A stretch of 64,000 nucleotides of DNA from Candidatus Amarolinea dominans (GTDB lineage Bacteria; Chloroflexota; Anaerolineae; SSC4; Amarolineaceae), in the NCBI GenBank assembly GCA_016719785.1, contig JADJYJ010000028.1, positions 62,001 through 126,000 of the forward strand. Direction: 5' to 3'. Under the pieces are notes generated by a model. The model was not told the origin of the DNA. It worked only from the letters and a program-made list of their open reading frames with translations, and made no database searches. Every line of letters begins with the position of its first letter. Positions within the stretch are counted from its first letter, which is position 1. The position numbers and the translations under genes were made by a program. Shown one piece after another: positions 45,665-53,953 of the stretch.

Positions 45665-46783
45665 CTACGGCGCGGCTTCAACCGAGACCAGGATCTGCGT
45701 CTGACCGCTGTCCTGATCAATCGTGATACTGATGGCAATCTTGTCGCTGCCCTTTTGATACACCAAACTGGTGATCTCGCCGGAGGCAAATCCCTCAGCG
45801 GGCAGCAGGCTCCAGCCTGTGACCGGCAGCTTGTCCTTGTAGAAGGCCACTACATCGGCGGGTGACTGGTTGGCAAGGAACGAAGAAAAGTTGCGGCTGG
45901 TCAAGGTGGTGCGGGTACCGGGTGGCAGGGGAAACCCGCCGGCGGTAAAGCCCGGCGGCCCCAGTTCCACTGGCGGCGGTACGATAGTGAGCGGCTGGTT
46001 GCTTGCCAGCACATCGAAGGCCAGCGCAATGGCGCCTTCACCGCGCTGGCCTTCGCTCAGCTCGATATCACGGCCATGCGCTTCCAGGCGATAGCGCACG
46101 ATGAAGCCGCCGTCGGCCGCGATCCAAAACTCGCCGCGGGCCTCATCCATGTCGCCGACGTTGACAATGTTCAACTGGCGCTTGTCGAACGCGTAATGCT
46201 CTGCTTCCAGGCCGTTGATGATCTCGCTGCCCAGACGGCGCGCCGCGCTGACGCTGACCAACAGCTCCGGTGTGTCGTAGATGAGGCCGGCCGACTGAAA
46301 AGGCGTGCCTGTCTCCTCACTGGTCTGAATCCAGTTGTCGTCACCCAGGTTGGTCCAGGTGGTGTCGCCAATGCGGATGGTCTCCATCCGCCCTGCCGCG
46401 CCATCCTCGGCGCCCTGCCCGGTGCCTTCCATCAAAACTCGCTGCGCTTCCTGCGGTTGGCGCACATACTCCACCGTGATGCTGATCGTGCCGGAAGCGA
46501 CCGCGCTGGCGCTGACTTTCTCGCTGAAATCGTAGCGGGTGTAGGTGCGATAGCTCGCCAGGCGATCCATGGCCGCCATCGCCGCCTCGACATCGGGCGC
46601 CAGCTCCAGTGCAGGAGTCAGCGCCAGGTTCTCCTGCGCCGCGGCCGCGCTGAGCGTGGCCGTTGGCGCCGGTGTCAGCGTCAGCGTCGGCGCGGGGTCC
46701 GGGGTAGCTGTCTTTTGCTCATTGGCACAGCCGGCCAGCAACAGAGCCAGCAGGCAAGCCATCCAGAGTCCTGTTCGTCGCAT
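45665..46783 (-). CDS. Lipoprotein, LolA/LppX-like substrate-carrier type
   Basis: About 372 residues. ATG 46783 (MRRTGLWM) with GAAGGA upstream; ATG 46804 also in frame. Lipoprotein signal LWMACLLALLLAGC. Pro/Thr-rich linker (ATPDPAPTLTLTPAPTATLS), then a domain with AMDRLASYRTYTRYDFSEKV, RIGDTTWTNLGDDNWIQTSE, EIINGLEAEHYAFDKRQ, GEFWIAADGGFIVRYRLEAH, resembling LppX/LolA-like lipoproteins, followed by a second alpha/beta piece (ADVVAFYKDKLPVTGWSLLP). Probably anchored outside the cytoplasmic membrane; ligand unknown. Confidence 0.75.
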   Translation of the reverse strand: MRRTGLWMACLLALLLAGCANEQKTATPDPAPTLTLTPAPTATLSAAAAQENLALTPALELAPDVEAAMAAMDRLASYRTYTRYDFSEKVSASAVASGTISITVEYVRQPQEAQRVLMEGTGQGAEDGAAGRMETIRIGDTTWTNLGDDNWIQTSEETGTPFQSAGLIYDTPELLVSVSAARRLGSEIINGLEAEHYAFDKRQLNIVNVGDMDEARGEFWIAADGGFIVRYRLEAHGRDIELSEGQRGEGAIALAFDVLASNQPLTIVPPPVELGPPGFTAGGFPLPPGTRTTLTSRNFSSFLANQSPADVVAFYKDKLPVTGWSLLPAEGFASGEITSLVYQKGSDKIAISITIDQDSGQTQILVSVEAAP

Positions 46784-46847
46784 CGGTGTTTCCTTCGCGT
46801 TCATCGTACCCGCCGATACGCCTTTTGTCAAGCCGCCTGCAAATAGA

Positions 46848-46913
46848 CTGCAAGCGGGAATAGGCCCCACTTTTCCGCCCAAGGAAACAGGCGCAATTTG
46901 TGCCCGCTTGCAG
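46848..46913. repeat. Palindromic repeat family P, copy c
   Basis: CTGCAAGCGGG (46848-46858) and CCCGCTTGCAG (46903-46913) around CCCCACTTTTCCGCCCAAGG AAACAGGCGCAATTTG. Upstream of the lipoprotein gene, between it and the CBS promoter. Confidence 0.75.
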
Positions 46914-46940
46914 CAGAGCGCCGCGCCTCGCCCAGTGACC

Positions 46941-46969
46941 TTGCACAAATCACAATTGATTGGTATCAT
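46941..46969 (+). promoter_or_regulatory. Sigma70-type promoter of the CBS gene
   Basis: TTGCAC (46941-46946), 17-nt spacer, TATCAT (46964-46969). Confidence 0.6.
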
Positions 46970-47024
46970 ACTCATAGTGAATCGCGGTCTGATAGATGCA
47001 ACAACCACACACAAGGAGGACATC

Positions 47025-47498
47025 ATGCAAGCCCGCGACGTTATGACAACCAATGTTGTCATTGTTCAGGCGAGCACGCCCATCGCCGATATTGCGCGCA
47101 TCCTGCGCACCGTGGCCATCAGCGGTGTTCCGGTCTTCGAGGGGGACACGCTCGTAGGCATTGTCAAAGAAGTTGACCTGATTGCCCGCCATGCCCGGCC
47201 GCACTACCCGCGCTACCTCCCCTTGCTTGACGCCCAAATTCCGCTCGGTGGTCAACGTGAGTATCAGGAGATTGTGCGCCGCATCCTGGGCACCACCGCG
47301 CGCGACATCATGTCAACGCCGGTCAAGACCTGCCATCCCGATACTGACCTGGAAGAGGTGGCCACCCTGATGGTGGAAAAAAACGCCAACCCGATACCGG
47401 TGATGGAACACGGGCGCCTGGTCGGCATCATCAGCCATACCGATCTGATGCGCGCTTTCGACGAGCTGGAGACGCCCAGCGCCGAATCCGCCGCCTGA
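47025..47498 (+). CDS. CBS-domain pair protein
   Basis: 157 residues. ATG 47025 with AAGGAGG 5 nt upstream; the frame is open further upstream but only through non-coding sequence. Two CBS motifs: ARDVMTTNVVIVQASTPIAD, AISGVPVFEGDTLVGIVKEV and RDIMSTPVKTCHPDTDLEEV, NPIPVMEHGRLVGIISHTDL. A 40-residue linker (HYPRYLPLLDAQIPLGG) between them is typical of stand-alone CBS proteins. Such proteins sense adenine nucleotides; target unknown. Monocistronic by its own promoter and convergent neighbour. Confidence 0.87.
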   Translation: MQARDVMTTNVVIVQASTPIADIARILRTVAISGVPVFEGDTLVGIVKEVDLIARHARPHYPRYLPLLDAQIPLGGQREYQEIVRRILGTTARDIMSTPVKTCHPDTDLEEVATLMVEKNANPIPVMEHGRLVGIISHTDLMRAFDELETPSAESAA

Positions 47499-47540
47499 TG
47501 ATCGGCGCGGCCGCGGCATGAGCAGCCGTGGTGATGCGTG

Positions 47541-49676
47541 CTACGGGCGAGCCTCCAGCGCCAATCGCCGCACGCGCACCCCATCCACGGCGTCATGTTG
47601 CAGGGTCAGGACGGCAGCGCCCGTCAGCGCCAGGGGGACGGTCATGGTCTGCCAGGTGGTTGATAGCAGCGCCTGGCCGACCACGCCGCCATCCGGCCCC
47701 ATGATCCGCAGGGTTGCGCCGTCGGGGCCGCTGATGCTGATGTGCATGGCCGCGGCGCTGGCCCCATGCATCACGTGCAGGGTGGCGGTGGGCGCTATCT
47801 CCCGCCACACCTGGTCGCCCATCAGCGTGCGTTCGCCCCAACCGGCGCCCAACACCGGAAACGGCGCCGGCGCCGCCGGCCGCGTCACCTGGTAGACGCG
47901 CAGCCGTTCGTCTGCATACACGGGCGCAGCCTGCGCAAACAGCGCCTCGGCCATCGCCACGGTCGGCGCCCGCTCCCGTTCGCCCGGCATCTTGTAAAAA
48001 TCGAGCACCACAAAATCCACATCGAGCCAACTGAGGACGCTGGGGCCAACACGCGTCAAATCAACATCCAGAATGTCTGGCCCCAACGCACGCAGGCCCT
48101 GCAGAACTGGCGCGCGCGTCGTCAGCGTGCGCGGGTCATCGCGGCTGATATAGCCAACGGTCAGCGGGCGGCCATGCACGGTCTGATAGAGCAGATAACC
48201 GGGACGATCCCAGTTCATGGGCAGGTTGAGCACTGCGCCGTGACCGGGCGTCTGCGCCAGGGTGTTGTACCAGGCCGGGGTGTCCGGCGGCGACAGCGGG
48301 TAGGGCGCGGGCCAAAATTCAAACAGAACGAGCGCGGCCAACAGCGGCCCCAGCCAGCGTTGCGCACGGGGCAAGCGTGCCTGGAGCGCCATGACCCCAC
48401 GGCTGGCGAGCAGGCCCAGGGCCAGCATTACCATCACATCGAAGCGGCTGACGCTGCGCGCGATGCGCATGAAGGGCACATGATCGTAGAGCCAGGCGTG
48501 CGGCAGGGGCAACGTGCCTCCGCCGGGCAGAAGGTCGCTGTGGCCGGCGATGTGCAGCACCGGGCCGAGGGCCAAAATGGCAAACACGAGCGCAATCAGC
48601 AGCCAGAAGCGGGCCTGTCGCCAGTTCGACCCGACGCCGGCAACGGCCAACAGCAGCGGCACGAAGCCGGCAAAGATGCTGTACTCGCTGAAGCTGCTGG
48701 TGAAGGTGCGATCAGCCCAGGCGCGCACGGCTTGCCCCCACAGCGGGTGAAAACCTTGGGGGATGACAAAGCCCAACAGATCGGCCGACAAGCGCACCGC
48801 TTCGCTGCGCAGCGGCACCATGAAGCTGGCGTTGCGCGCCTCACGCAGCATCGGCAGCCACAACGGGATCAGAAACAAGGCGAACAGCAAGCCGGCCGCC
48901 AGCGGCACGGCAAGCAAGCGCAGGGCGGTCACAGGAGCCTCAGCGTGCCGGCCAGGCGCACGCCACAGCGCGAACCAAGCGGCCAGCAGAGCCAGGACGG
49001 TGAAGAGCAGGCAGTAGAGGACGTAGTACCAGTCGCACAAGCCAACCAGGATCAGGAAGAGGCCAGGCTTGAGCAGGTCAGCGCGGGTGAGGGCGCCGCG
49101 GCGGGCGCGTTGCAGCCCACGCCCCAGGTAGAGCACATAGAAGGGGATCCATTGCAGCGCGATCAACTGCATGTGGCCGAGCAGGTGCGCCAGATGATAG
49201 GGCGCAAAGGTGAAGATCAGCCCGGCAATGAAAGCGGGCCAGAACAGGCGTTGTTTCCTGGATTTGGGGGCTGAGTCGTGCGCAAAGATCGCCAGGGTCA
49301 GCAGGTACGCGCCCAGGCCGCCGGTGGCAAAGGCCAACAGGACAGCGCCATTGTAGGCCAGGAACAAATTACCGGCCACTTGCAGCGGCAGCGTCACAAG
49401 GCCGTTGAACGGGTTGAGGGTGTGGAAATAGAGGCTGACGCCGGTGGGATGGTACAGCAGATCCGTGACAAACGGATCACGCGGCAGCTCGACCAGGCTC
49501 TGCCGCAACCACCAGAAGTTCCAGTAGTTCTGCCAGCCATCGAAGCCATCGCCAGGGATAGCAGCGTCCAGGTGCAAAATCAGCGGGAAGGTCAGCGCCA
49601 GGGTCAGGACAAAATAGAGCAGGAAAACACGGCCAGCAGGTGGCAGCCGGTCTCCCGCCGCTGTCGTGCGCGTCAA
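47541..49676 (-). CDS. Large multi-pass membrane protein, glycosyltransferase-like
   Basis: 711 residues, intact. ATG 49676 overlaps the fchA stop is not the case for direction; rather this gene's ATG overlaps fchA's TGA (ATGA), so the two form one leftward operon with fchA first. About 12 hydrophobic segments in the first 480 residues (FLLYFVLTLALTFPLILHLD, PAFIAGLIFTFAPYHLAHLL, LLAVPLAAGLLFALFLIPLW), with an early loop YNFWWLRQSLVELPRDPFVT typical of polytopic GT-C-like or YfhO-like proteins. The C-terminal 220 residues are soluble (VLDFYKMPGERERAP, GATLRIMGPDGGVVGQ), beta-rich. Probably acts on a cell-surface glycan; substrate unknown. Confidence 0.7.
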   Translation of the reverse strand: MTRTTAAGDRLPPAGRVFLLYFVLTLALTFPLILHLDAAIPGDGFDGWQNYWNFWWLRQSLVELPRDPFVTDLLYHPTGVSLYFHTLNPFNGLVTLPLQVAGNLFLAYNGAVLLAFATGGLGAYLLTLAIFAHDSAPKSRKQRLFWPAFIAGLIFTFAPYHLAHLLGHMQLIALQWIPFYVLYLGRGLQRARRGALTRADLLKPGLFLILVGLCDWYYVLYCLLFTVLALLAAWFALWRAPGRHAEAPVTALRLLAVPLAAGLLFALFLIPLWLPMLREARNASFMVPLRSEAVRLSADLLGFVIPQGFHPLWGQAVRAWADRTFTSSFSEYSIFAGFVPLLLAVAGVGSNWRQARFWLLIALVFAILALGPVLHIAGHSDLLPGGGTLPLPHAWLYDHVPFMRIARSVSRFDVMVMLALGLLASRGVMALQARLPRAQRWLGPLLAALVLFEFWPAPYPLSPPDTPAWYNTLAQTPGHGAVLNLPMNWDRPGYLLYQTVHGRPLTVGYISRDDPRTLTTRAPVLQGLRALGPDILDVDLTRVGPSVLSWLDVDFVVLDFYKMPGERERAPTVAMAEALFAQAAPVYADERLRVYQVTRPAAPAPFPVLGAGWGERTLMGDQVWREIAPTATLHVMHGASAAAMHISISGPDGATLRIMGPDGGVVGQALLSTTWQTMTVPLALTGAAVLTLQHDAVDGVRVRRLALEARP

Positions 49677-50326
49677 GCAGACAACCTCTGCAGTACCTGC
49701 GTCAGGGCTTGGCCGCGCAACTGCGCCGCCTGCGCCAGCAGTTCATCCACCTGCGCGGCGGTGGCGGCGACAAGATCGGCATCCTGCAGCGCGCTGAGAT
49801 TGACGCGTACGTTGAGCGCCGCGCCCTGGGCGGCCGCCTCGGCCAGCAGCGCGCCAACGCCGCCATCGGTAATGGCGTTGGGATTGCCGATCTCGGTCAC
49901 GATGACGAGCAGGCGCAGCAGGTCCACGGCCGCGGTCAGTGTTTGCAGCGGGACGGCAATGGCGCCCTTGTAGGCCGCTTGGATGGCGGTGCTGCGCGCG
50001 GCTTTCTGCTCTGCGCTTGCCCTGGGCCAACGGAAGGCCGCCATCACCTCCTCGAACGCCGCCGCGTCAGCATCAACCAACGTCAACAAAGCGGCGCGCT
50101 GCGCATCCGCCTGGGTTGCGATGGCGCGCATGGTGGCATCCACCTCGGCAAACTTGGCGCGTCCCGTAGTCAACCGGCCGACCATGCCGGTCAGGCTGGC
50201 CGCCAACGCGCCGGCCAGCGCCGCCGCACTACCGCCCCCCGGCGCAGGACTGTCCGCGGCCAGGTGTTCCGCAAACTGCACCACACTCTCCTCAACCAAC
50301 TGCGTCGTCGTCGCCGGTTCACTCAT
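49673..50326 (-). CDS. Cyclodeaminase/cyclohydrolase-family protein (FTCD_C/FchA-like)
   Basis: 217 residues from ATG 50326, 9 nt after GAAGGG. Helical family with the signature ADSPAPGGGSAAALAGALAA (PAPGGGSxAA), then MVGRLTTGRAKF, DADAAAFEEVMAAFRWP, LLVIVTEIGNPNAITDGGVG ALLAEAA. These motifs define formimidoyl-THF cyclodeaminase and methenyl-THF cyclohydrolase. The role is in one-carbon folate metabolism; which of the two reactions cannot be told. Confidence 0.85.
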   Translation of the reverse strand: MSEPATTTQLVEESVVQFAEHLAADSPAPGGGSAAALAGALAASLTGMVGRLTTGRAKFAEVDATMRAIATQADAQRAALLTLVDADAAAFEEVMAAFRWPRASAEQKAARSTAIQAAYKGAIAVPLQTLTAAVDLLRLLVIVTEIGNPNAITDGGVGALLAEAAAQGAALNVRVNLSALQDADLVAATAAQVDELLAQAAQLRGQALTQVLQRLSA

Positions 50327-50423
50327 CTCATCCATCCCTTCTCGATTGTCGAATGTCGTTTTGCACTTTGCCCCTGCCATTTTACCCCACGTGGCTTGTT
50401 TCGCCGAATCGCTGGTCAGTCAG

Positions 50424-50660
50424 CCTTGATTCGTGTCAATTCATGCAATTCGTGGCAAAGATCCGCCCAGCTTTCTCTGCCACGAATTACACGAATTTGC
50501 ACAAATCGAGCTTCTGCCTTCGTGTCAATTCGTGCAATTCGTGGCAAGAATCCTCCCAGTTTTCTCTGCCACGAATTTCACTAATTTTCACGAATCGAGC
50601 TTCTGCCTTCATGGCGATTCCCCCACGGCCGGTGCTTCGTGATCGTCGTGCTGCTCCCAC
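50424..50660. repeat. ATTCGTG repeats (about two and a half units) plus RHS shard
   Basis: Units with GCCACGAATTACACGAATTT, GCTTCTGCCTTCGTGTCAAT and CAATTCGTGGCAAGAATC at 50424-50613. Directly beyond, minus-strand 50622-50655 encodes DSGSSTTITKH, matching SGSSTTITKY of the RHS fragment at 8.6 kb. Frames running through the repeats are spurious. Confidence 0.75.
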
Positions 50661-50670
50661 TATCCCGGCG

Positions 50671-53613
50671 CTACCGCACCAGGTAAGGCAAGAACTGAGG
50701 GTGTGACAGAGTTGTCGCGGCCAGAACGGTGAGACCGCCGCCACCGCTGACGATCACCCTATCTCCTTGAGCAGATAGCTTGTTGACGCCGCCGGGGAGC
50801 GATTGGTAGCCAATCAGGCGCGGAGCAGAGGGGTGTGATACGTCGAAGATGAAGATACCCCACGTGGAGCCAACCAGGAGGTTAGCGCCAACCAAAGCGA
50901 CTGAACTGAGCAAAGGATCTTCTGGAAAGACATATGACCCAAGTTCAACGATCTGTGTCGGGTTGTGAACATCGAGGATGTCCACCCTACTCCACCGTAC
51001 TGCATAGACAAGTCCGTTGACAATGTCCAGATCGCGATAGGAGCTCTCGTGACAGCACGTTCCCAGGACGGTTGGGTTTGCGGGGTTGCTGACATCAAAT
51101 AGCGTCAGGTCGGTGCCGGCGACAAATAAGGTTGTGCCTGCAGTCTTCAAAACAAATCCATTCGGCGGAGCTTCGAATTCGGACATCAGGGCGGGATTGG
51201 ACGGCCGATGAAGATCAATGATTTGGATCCTATGATAGGGATGCGGCATGCGGTATCCCGATACGTAGGCGTATCCAGAGGCTGTCACTGTCTCCTGAAT
51301 CCTATACAATTCCGGGTTGTATGTCCCCACAACGCCCGGACTGCCCGCCAGGTCCACATCCACCAACTGCAGTGGGCCGGTGCGGTTCGCCACCAACAGC
51401 AGGTCACCGCTCATTGCTAAGGCCTCGATCCCACCATAGACCGGAAGCGTAAAGCGGAGCGATGGCCGCGCCGGGTCGCTGAGATCGAAGGCCTGCAGGT
51501 TGGCCCGTGCGCCTTCGACGAAGACCGAACTTTCCTGCACGGCAAACGGACTCGAATTCGCAGGCTCAGGTTCCCGATACCGCGCCAATTGACCGGGTAA
51601 ATGAAGAGACTCTCTGTCCAGGATCATAAGACCCCAGACATCCACAGCCAGGTAGATAAAATAGCGGGTGACGACGAATCCCCTGGCCCCGCCATAGGGC
51701 GGTGCATACAGGAACAAAGAGACTGGCCGACTTGGGTCGCGGATGTCAAGGACCCGTATGCCGGTGGTACTGACCAAGTAGGCCTGATCTCCGAATACTT
51801 GCACCCGCGCAACCCCAGTATCCTCAAAACGACCACGAAGGCGAGGATTTGCTGGGTCACTAATGTCGAGGATATGCAGACCTAAAGAGGAGGCATAAAA
51901 GGCGAGGTTTCCCTGCAAATCAAAATCGGAGACGTTAAGGCCTGTGTTGTAGCGACCGCGCAGAATCGGCTGGGCAGGGTGACTGACATCTATTATCAAG
52001 AGTCCATTGTCGTCTTCAGCAAGCCATACCAGGCTGTCCCGAAACCGCACGCGGAATGCCCTGCCTGCGGTGGCGTAAACTCCCCGGATCGTGGGAGACA
52101 TTGGGTCGGAAACATCTACGATGAGCAGTCCATCCTCTTCGGCAGCGACATACGCCAGTGTCCCGCTGACGTCTACCCAAGATACTCGATGCGAAGACAG
52201 AATGCTGAGCAATCGAGGTTTGGCTGGATCTGCCACATCAATGATGACGAGACCGCTTTCACTGTCCGCAATATAGGCCAGTCCCCGATCATCGAACGCG
52301 ATATGCCTTGCGTCTCCGGGAGTATCGAAGGCGCCCAAGCGGCGAGGGTGGCGCACATCACTCACATCAACGGCTTCGAAACCGGCTTGGCCGAGCGACA
52401 CCAGCGCCAGATCGTTGCGCACTGCCACATCCCAAACAAAATCGGACATCCCCAGGATGCTTGCCACTGAAAAGGAACTGACCTGATGCACATCGAAGAT
52501 CACCAGGCCGGCGCTGTCGGTCATGACGTAGGCTTGCTCATCCTTGACCTGGACGGTGAGAGCCGCGCCGTGCGTGCTGTAACTCCCCAGGGAGTATGGC
52601 CCCAGGGGATTGCTGATATCAACGACGTGCAGACCAGCGCCGTGTCCGGCCACGAACAGTCGCGACCCCTCAAGCGCCAGATCGAGGCTGTAGCCAGGCA
52701 AATTCAGAAAACTGCGACCGACAGGGCGGCCAGGATCGCTCACGTCTACGACCAGGATACCCGCGTTATAGCTCAGGTACGCATAGGTCCCGGCAACAAT
52801 CACATCGGTTGTCTGGCCGCTGAGCACAATCGATCCCCGAAGTACAGGCGCAGCCGGATTCGTGACATCCACGACCAGCAGCGCCCCACTACTATCTGCA
52901 ACATAGGCCAGGTGTCCAACAACTGCAATGCCGTTGGTTGCGCTGCGGCTGGCGAAGCGTCCGACCAGCCTGGGCGTTTCGGGGGTGGTAACATCCAGGA
53001 TATACAATCCACTTTCCGAGTTTGCAACAAACGCGAGACCTCCAGCCACCGTGATGTTCTCACTGAAACTAGGTAGATCGTAATCCGCGACGCGAACGGG
53101 TGTGAACGGATCGGTAACGTTGATGATCCGGAGTCCGCCGCTGCGATAGACAACATAAGCCAGGCGCTCCACGACGGTGATCGCCGTGACAACGTCGGGC
53201 AAGATGGCGCTGGAGCCAAGCTTTTGCGGGTGGGCGGCGTCGCTGATGTCCAGAATCACCATGCGTGCGCCAACGCCAAGATAGGCGTAGTTGCCACTGA
53301 TGAACACGGCGCTCCCCCCGCCACCGGTCATGCTGAGCAGATCAAGCGCCACTCGAGAGAAAGGGGCTGCAGTTGGCTGCACCTGCGCACGAATCGAGCC
53401 TGCTTCCTCATGCGCAAGCGTGAAGGTTGTTCTCGCTGGCAGCATGGATGGTGGTTGGGCCGCCACAATCGGCTGTCCGAGCAGGCAAATGCAAAGACAA
53501 CATAAGGTTAAACGGCTTACCAGGCTCCTGGAAAGACTGACGGCGGTCTTGGAAGACAGAGGCGTTGCGCGTGAATTGGACAAACGCGAGCGTGAAGAGG
53601 TGAGATGGAACAT
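50671..53613 (-). CDS. Secreted LVIVD-repeat propeller protein with FLPYLVR tail
   Basis: About 980 residues, intact. ATG 53613 with AAAGGAG 9 nt upstream; GTG 53619 is in frame but closer to the ribosome site. Signal region LVSRLTLCCLCICLLGQPIV AA. Then about 17 LVIVD-type units, each like AYVVYRSGGLRIINVTDPF or AYLSYNAGILVVDVSDPGRP, forming beta-propellers as in the LVIVD family (surface adhesion or enzyme-like roles). It ends LSHPQFLPYLVR, a short basic tail after FLP. Transcribed from a promoter and leader nearly identical to that of the long RHS gene, so it may be co-regulated with the toxin shell. Confidence 0.85.
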   Translation of the reverse strand: MFHLTSSRSRLSNSRATPLSSKTAVSLSRSLVSRLTLCCLCICLLGQPIVAAQPPSMLPARTTFTLAHEEAGSIRAQVQPTAAPFSRVALDLLSMTGGGGSAVFISGNYAYLGVGARMVILDISDAAHPQKLGSSAILPDVVTAITVVERLAYVVYRSGGLRIINVTDPFTPVRVADYDLPSFSENITVAGGLAFVANSESGLYILDVTTPETPRLVGRFASRSATNGIAVVGHLAYVADSSGALLVVDVTNPAAPVLRGSIVLSGQTTDVIVAGTYAYLSYNAGILVVDVSDPGRPVGRSFLNLPGYSLDLALEGSRLFVAGHGAGLHVVDISNPLGPYSLGSYSTHGAALTVQVKDEQAYVMTDSAGLVIFDVHQVSSFSVASILGMSDFVWDVAVRNDLALVSLGQAGFEAVDVSDVRHPRRLGAFDTPGDARHIAFDDRGLAYIADSESGLVIIDVADPAKPRLLSILSSHRVSWVDVSGTLAYVAAEEDGLLIVDVSDPMSPTIRGVYATAGRAFRVRFRDSLVWLAEDDNGLLIIDVSHPAQPILRGRYNTGLNVSDFDLQGNLAFYASSLGLHILDISDPANPRLRGRFEDTGVARVQVFGDQAYLVSTTGIRVLDIRDPSRPVSLFLYAPPYGGARGFVVTRYFIYLAVDVWGLMILDRESLHLPGQLARYREPEPANSSPFAVQESSVFVEGARANLQAFDLSDPARPSLRFTLPVYGGIEALAMSGDLLLVANRTGPLQLVDVDLAGSPGVVGTYNPELYRIQETVTASGYAYVSGYRMPHPYHRIQIIDLHRPSNPALMSEFEAPPNGFVLKTAGTTLFVAGTDLTLFDVSNPANPTVLGTCCHESSYRDLDIVNGLVYAVRWSRVDILDVHNPTQIVELGSYVFPEDPLLSSVALVGANLLVGSTWGIFIFDVSHPSAPRLIGYQSLPGGVNKLSAQGDRVIVSGGGGLTVLAATTLSHPQFLPYLVR

Positions 53614-53855
53614 GACCACGGACTCCTTTCATGCAGCAATCGAAACAGGACGGGTCAGGGAGATTCCCGGAAGGCTTCGGGTTTCTTCGAGAAATCCGAA
53701 GTCTGGGAAACCGCTGACTGCTGAAGGAGGTCGCGGGCGGGAGAAAACACTCTCGCCAGGGACTTCCGGCGGCGAGAGACGACTCGGAAGGCGGGGGGCA
53801 GGCTTGTGACTGGTGACAGCATACCACGCGCGCGGCGCGCTGTCAAGAGGCAGAA
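53614..53855 (-). promoter_or_regulatory. Promoter and conserved 5' leader of the LVIVD gene (copy 2)
   Basis: Minus strand: TTGACA (53841-53846), 17-nt spacer, TATGCT (53818-53823). Leader of about 200 nt contains the 8-bp stem CTCTCGCC / GGCGAGAG around GCCGGAAGTCCCT, the conserved GCGACCTCCTTCAGCAGTCA, and AAAGGAGTCCGTGGTC before ATG. Relative to copy 1 it has an extra stretch with TTTCTCGAAGAAA. 5' ends of both genes also share the first codons' context. Confidence 0.78.
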
Positions 53856-53885
53856 TTCGGGGGCAGACCGCGGGATGATCTGTGA

Positions 53886-53914
53886 TTGCCGCTCACCCCG
53901 GCTTGTGGTACAAT
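53886..53914 (+). promoter_or_regulatory. Sigma70-type promoter of lon
   Basis: TTGCCG (53886-53891), 17-nt spacer, TACAAT (53909-53914). No CIRCE-like inverted repeat seen nearby. Confidence 0.6.
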
Positions 53915-53953
53915 GACGCCTTGTACTTTGTTGCCTGAACAAGGAGGTTGATC

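Noticed and set aside
47742..49274. 510-codon plus-strand ORF
   Set aside because: Antisense shadow of the membrane protein gene; Gln/Arg/His-rich and without any family signature.
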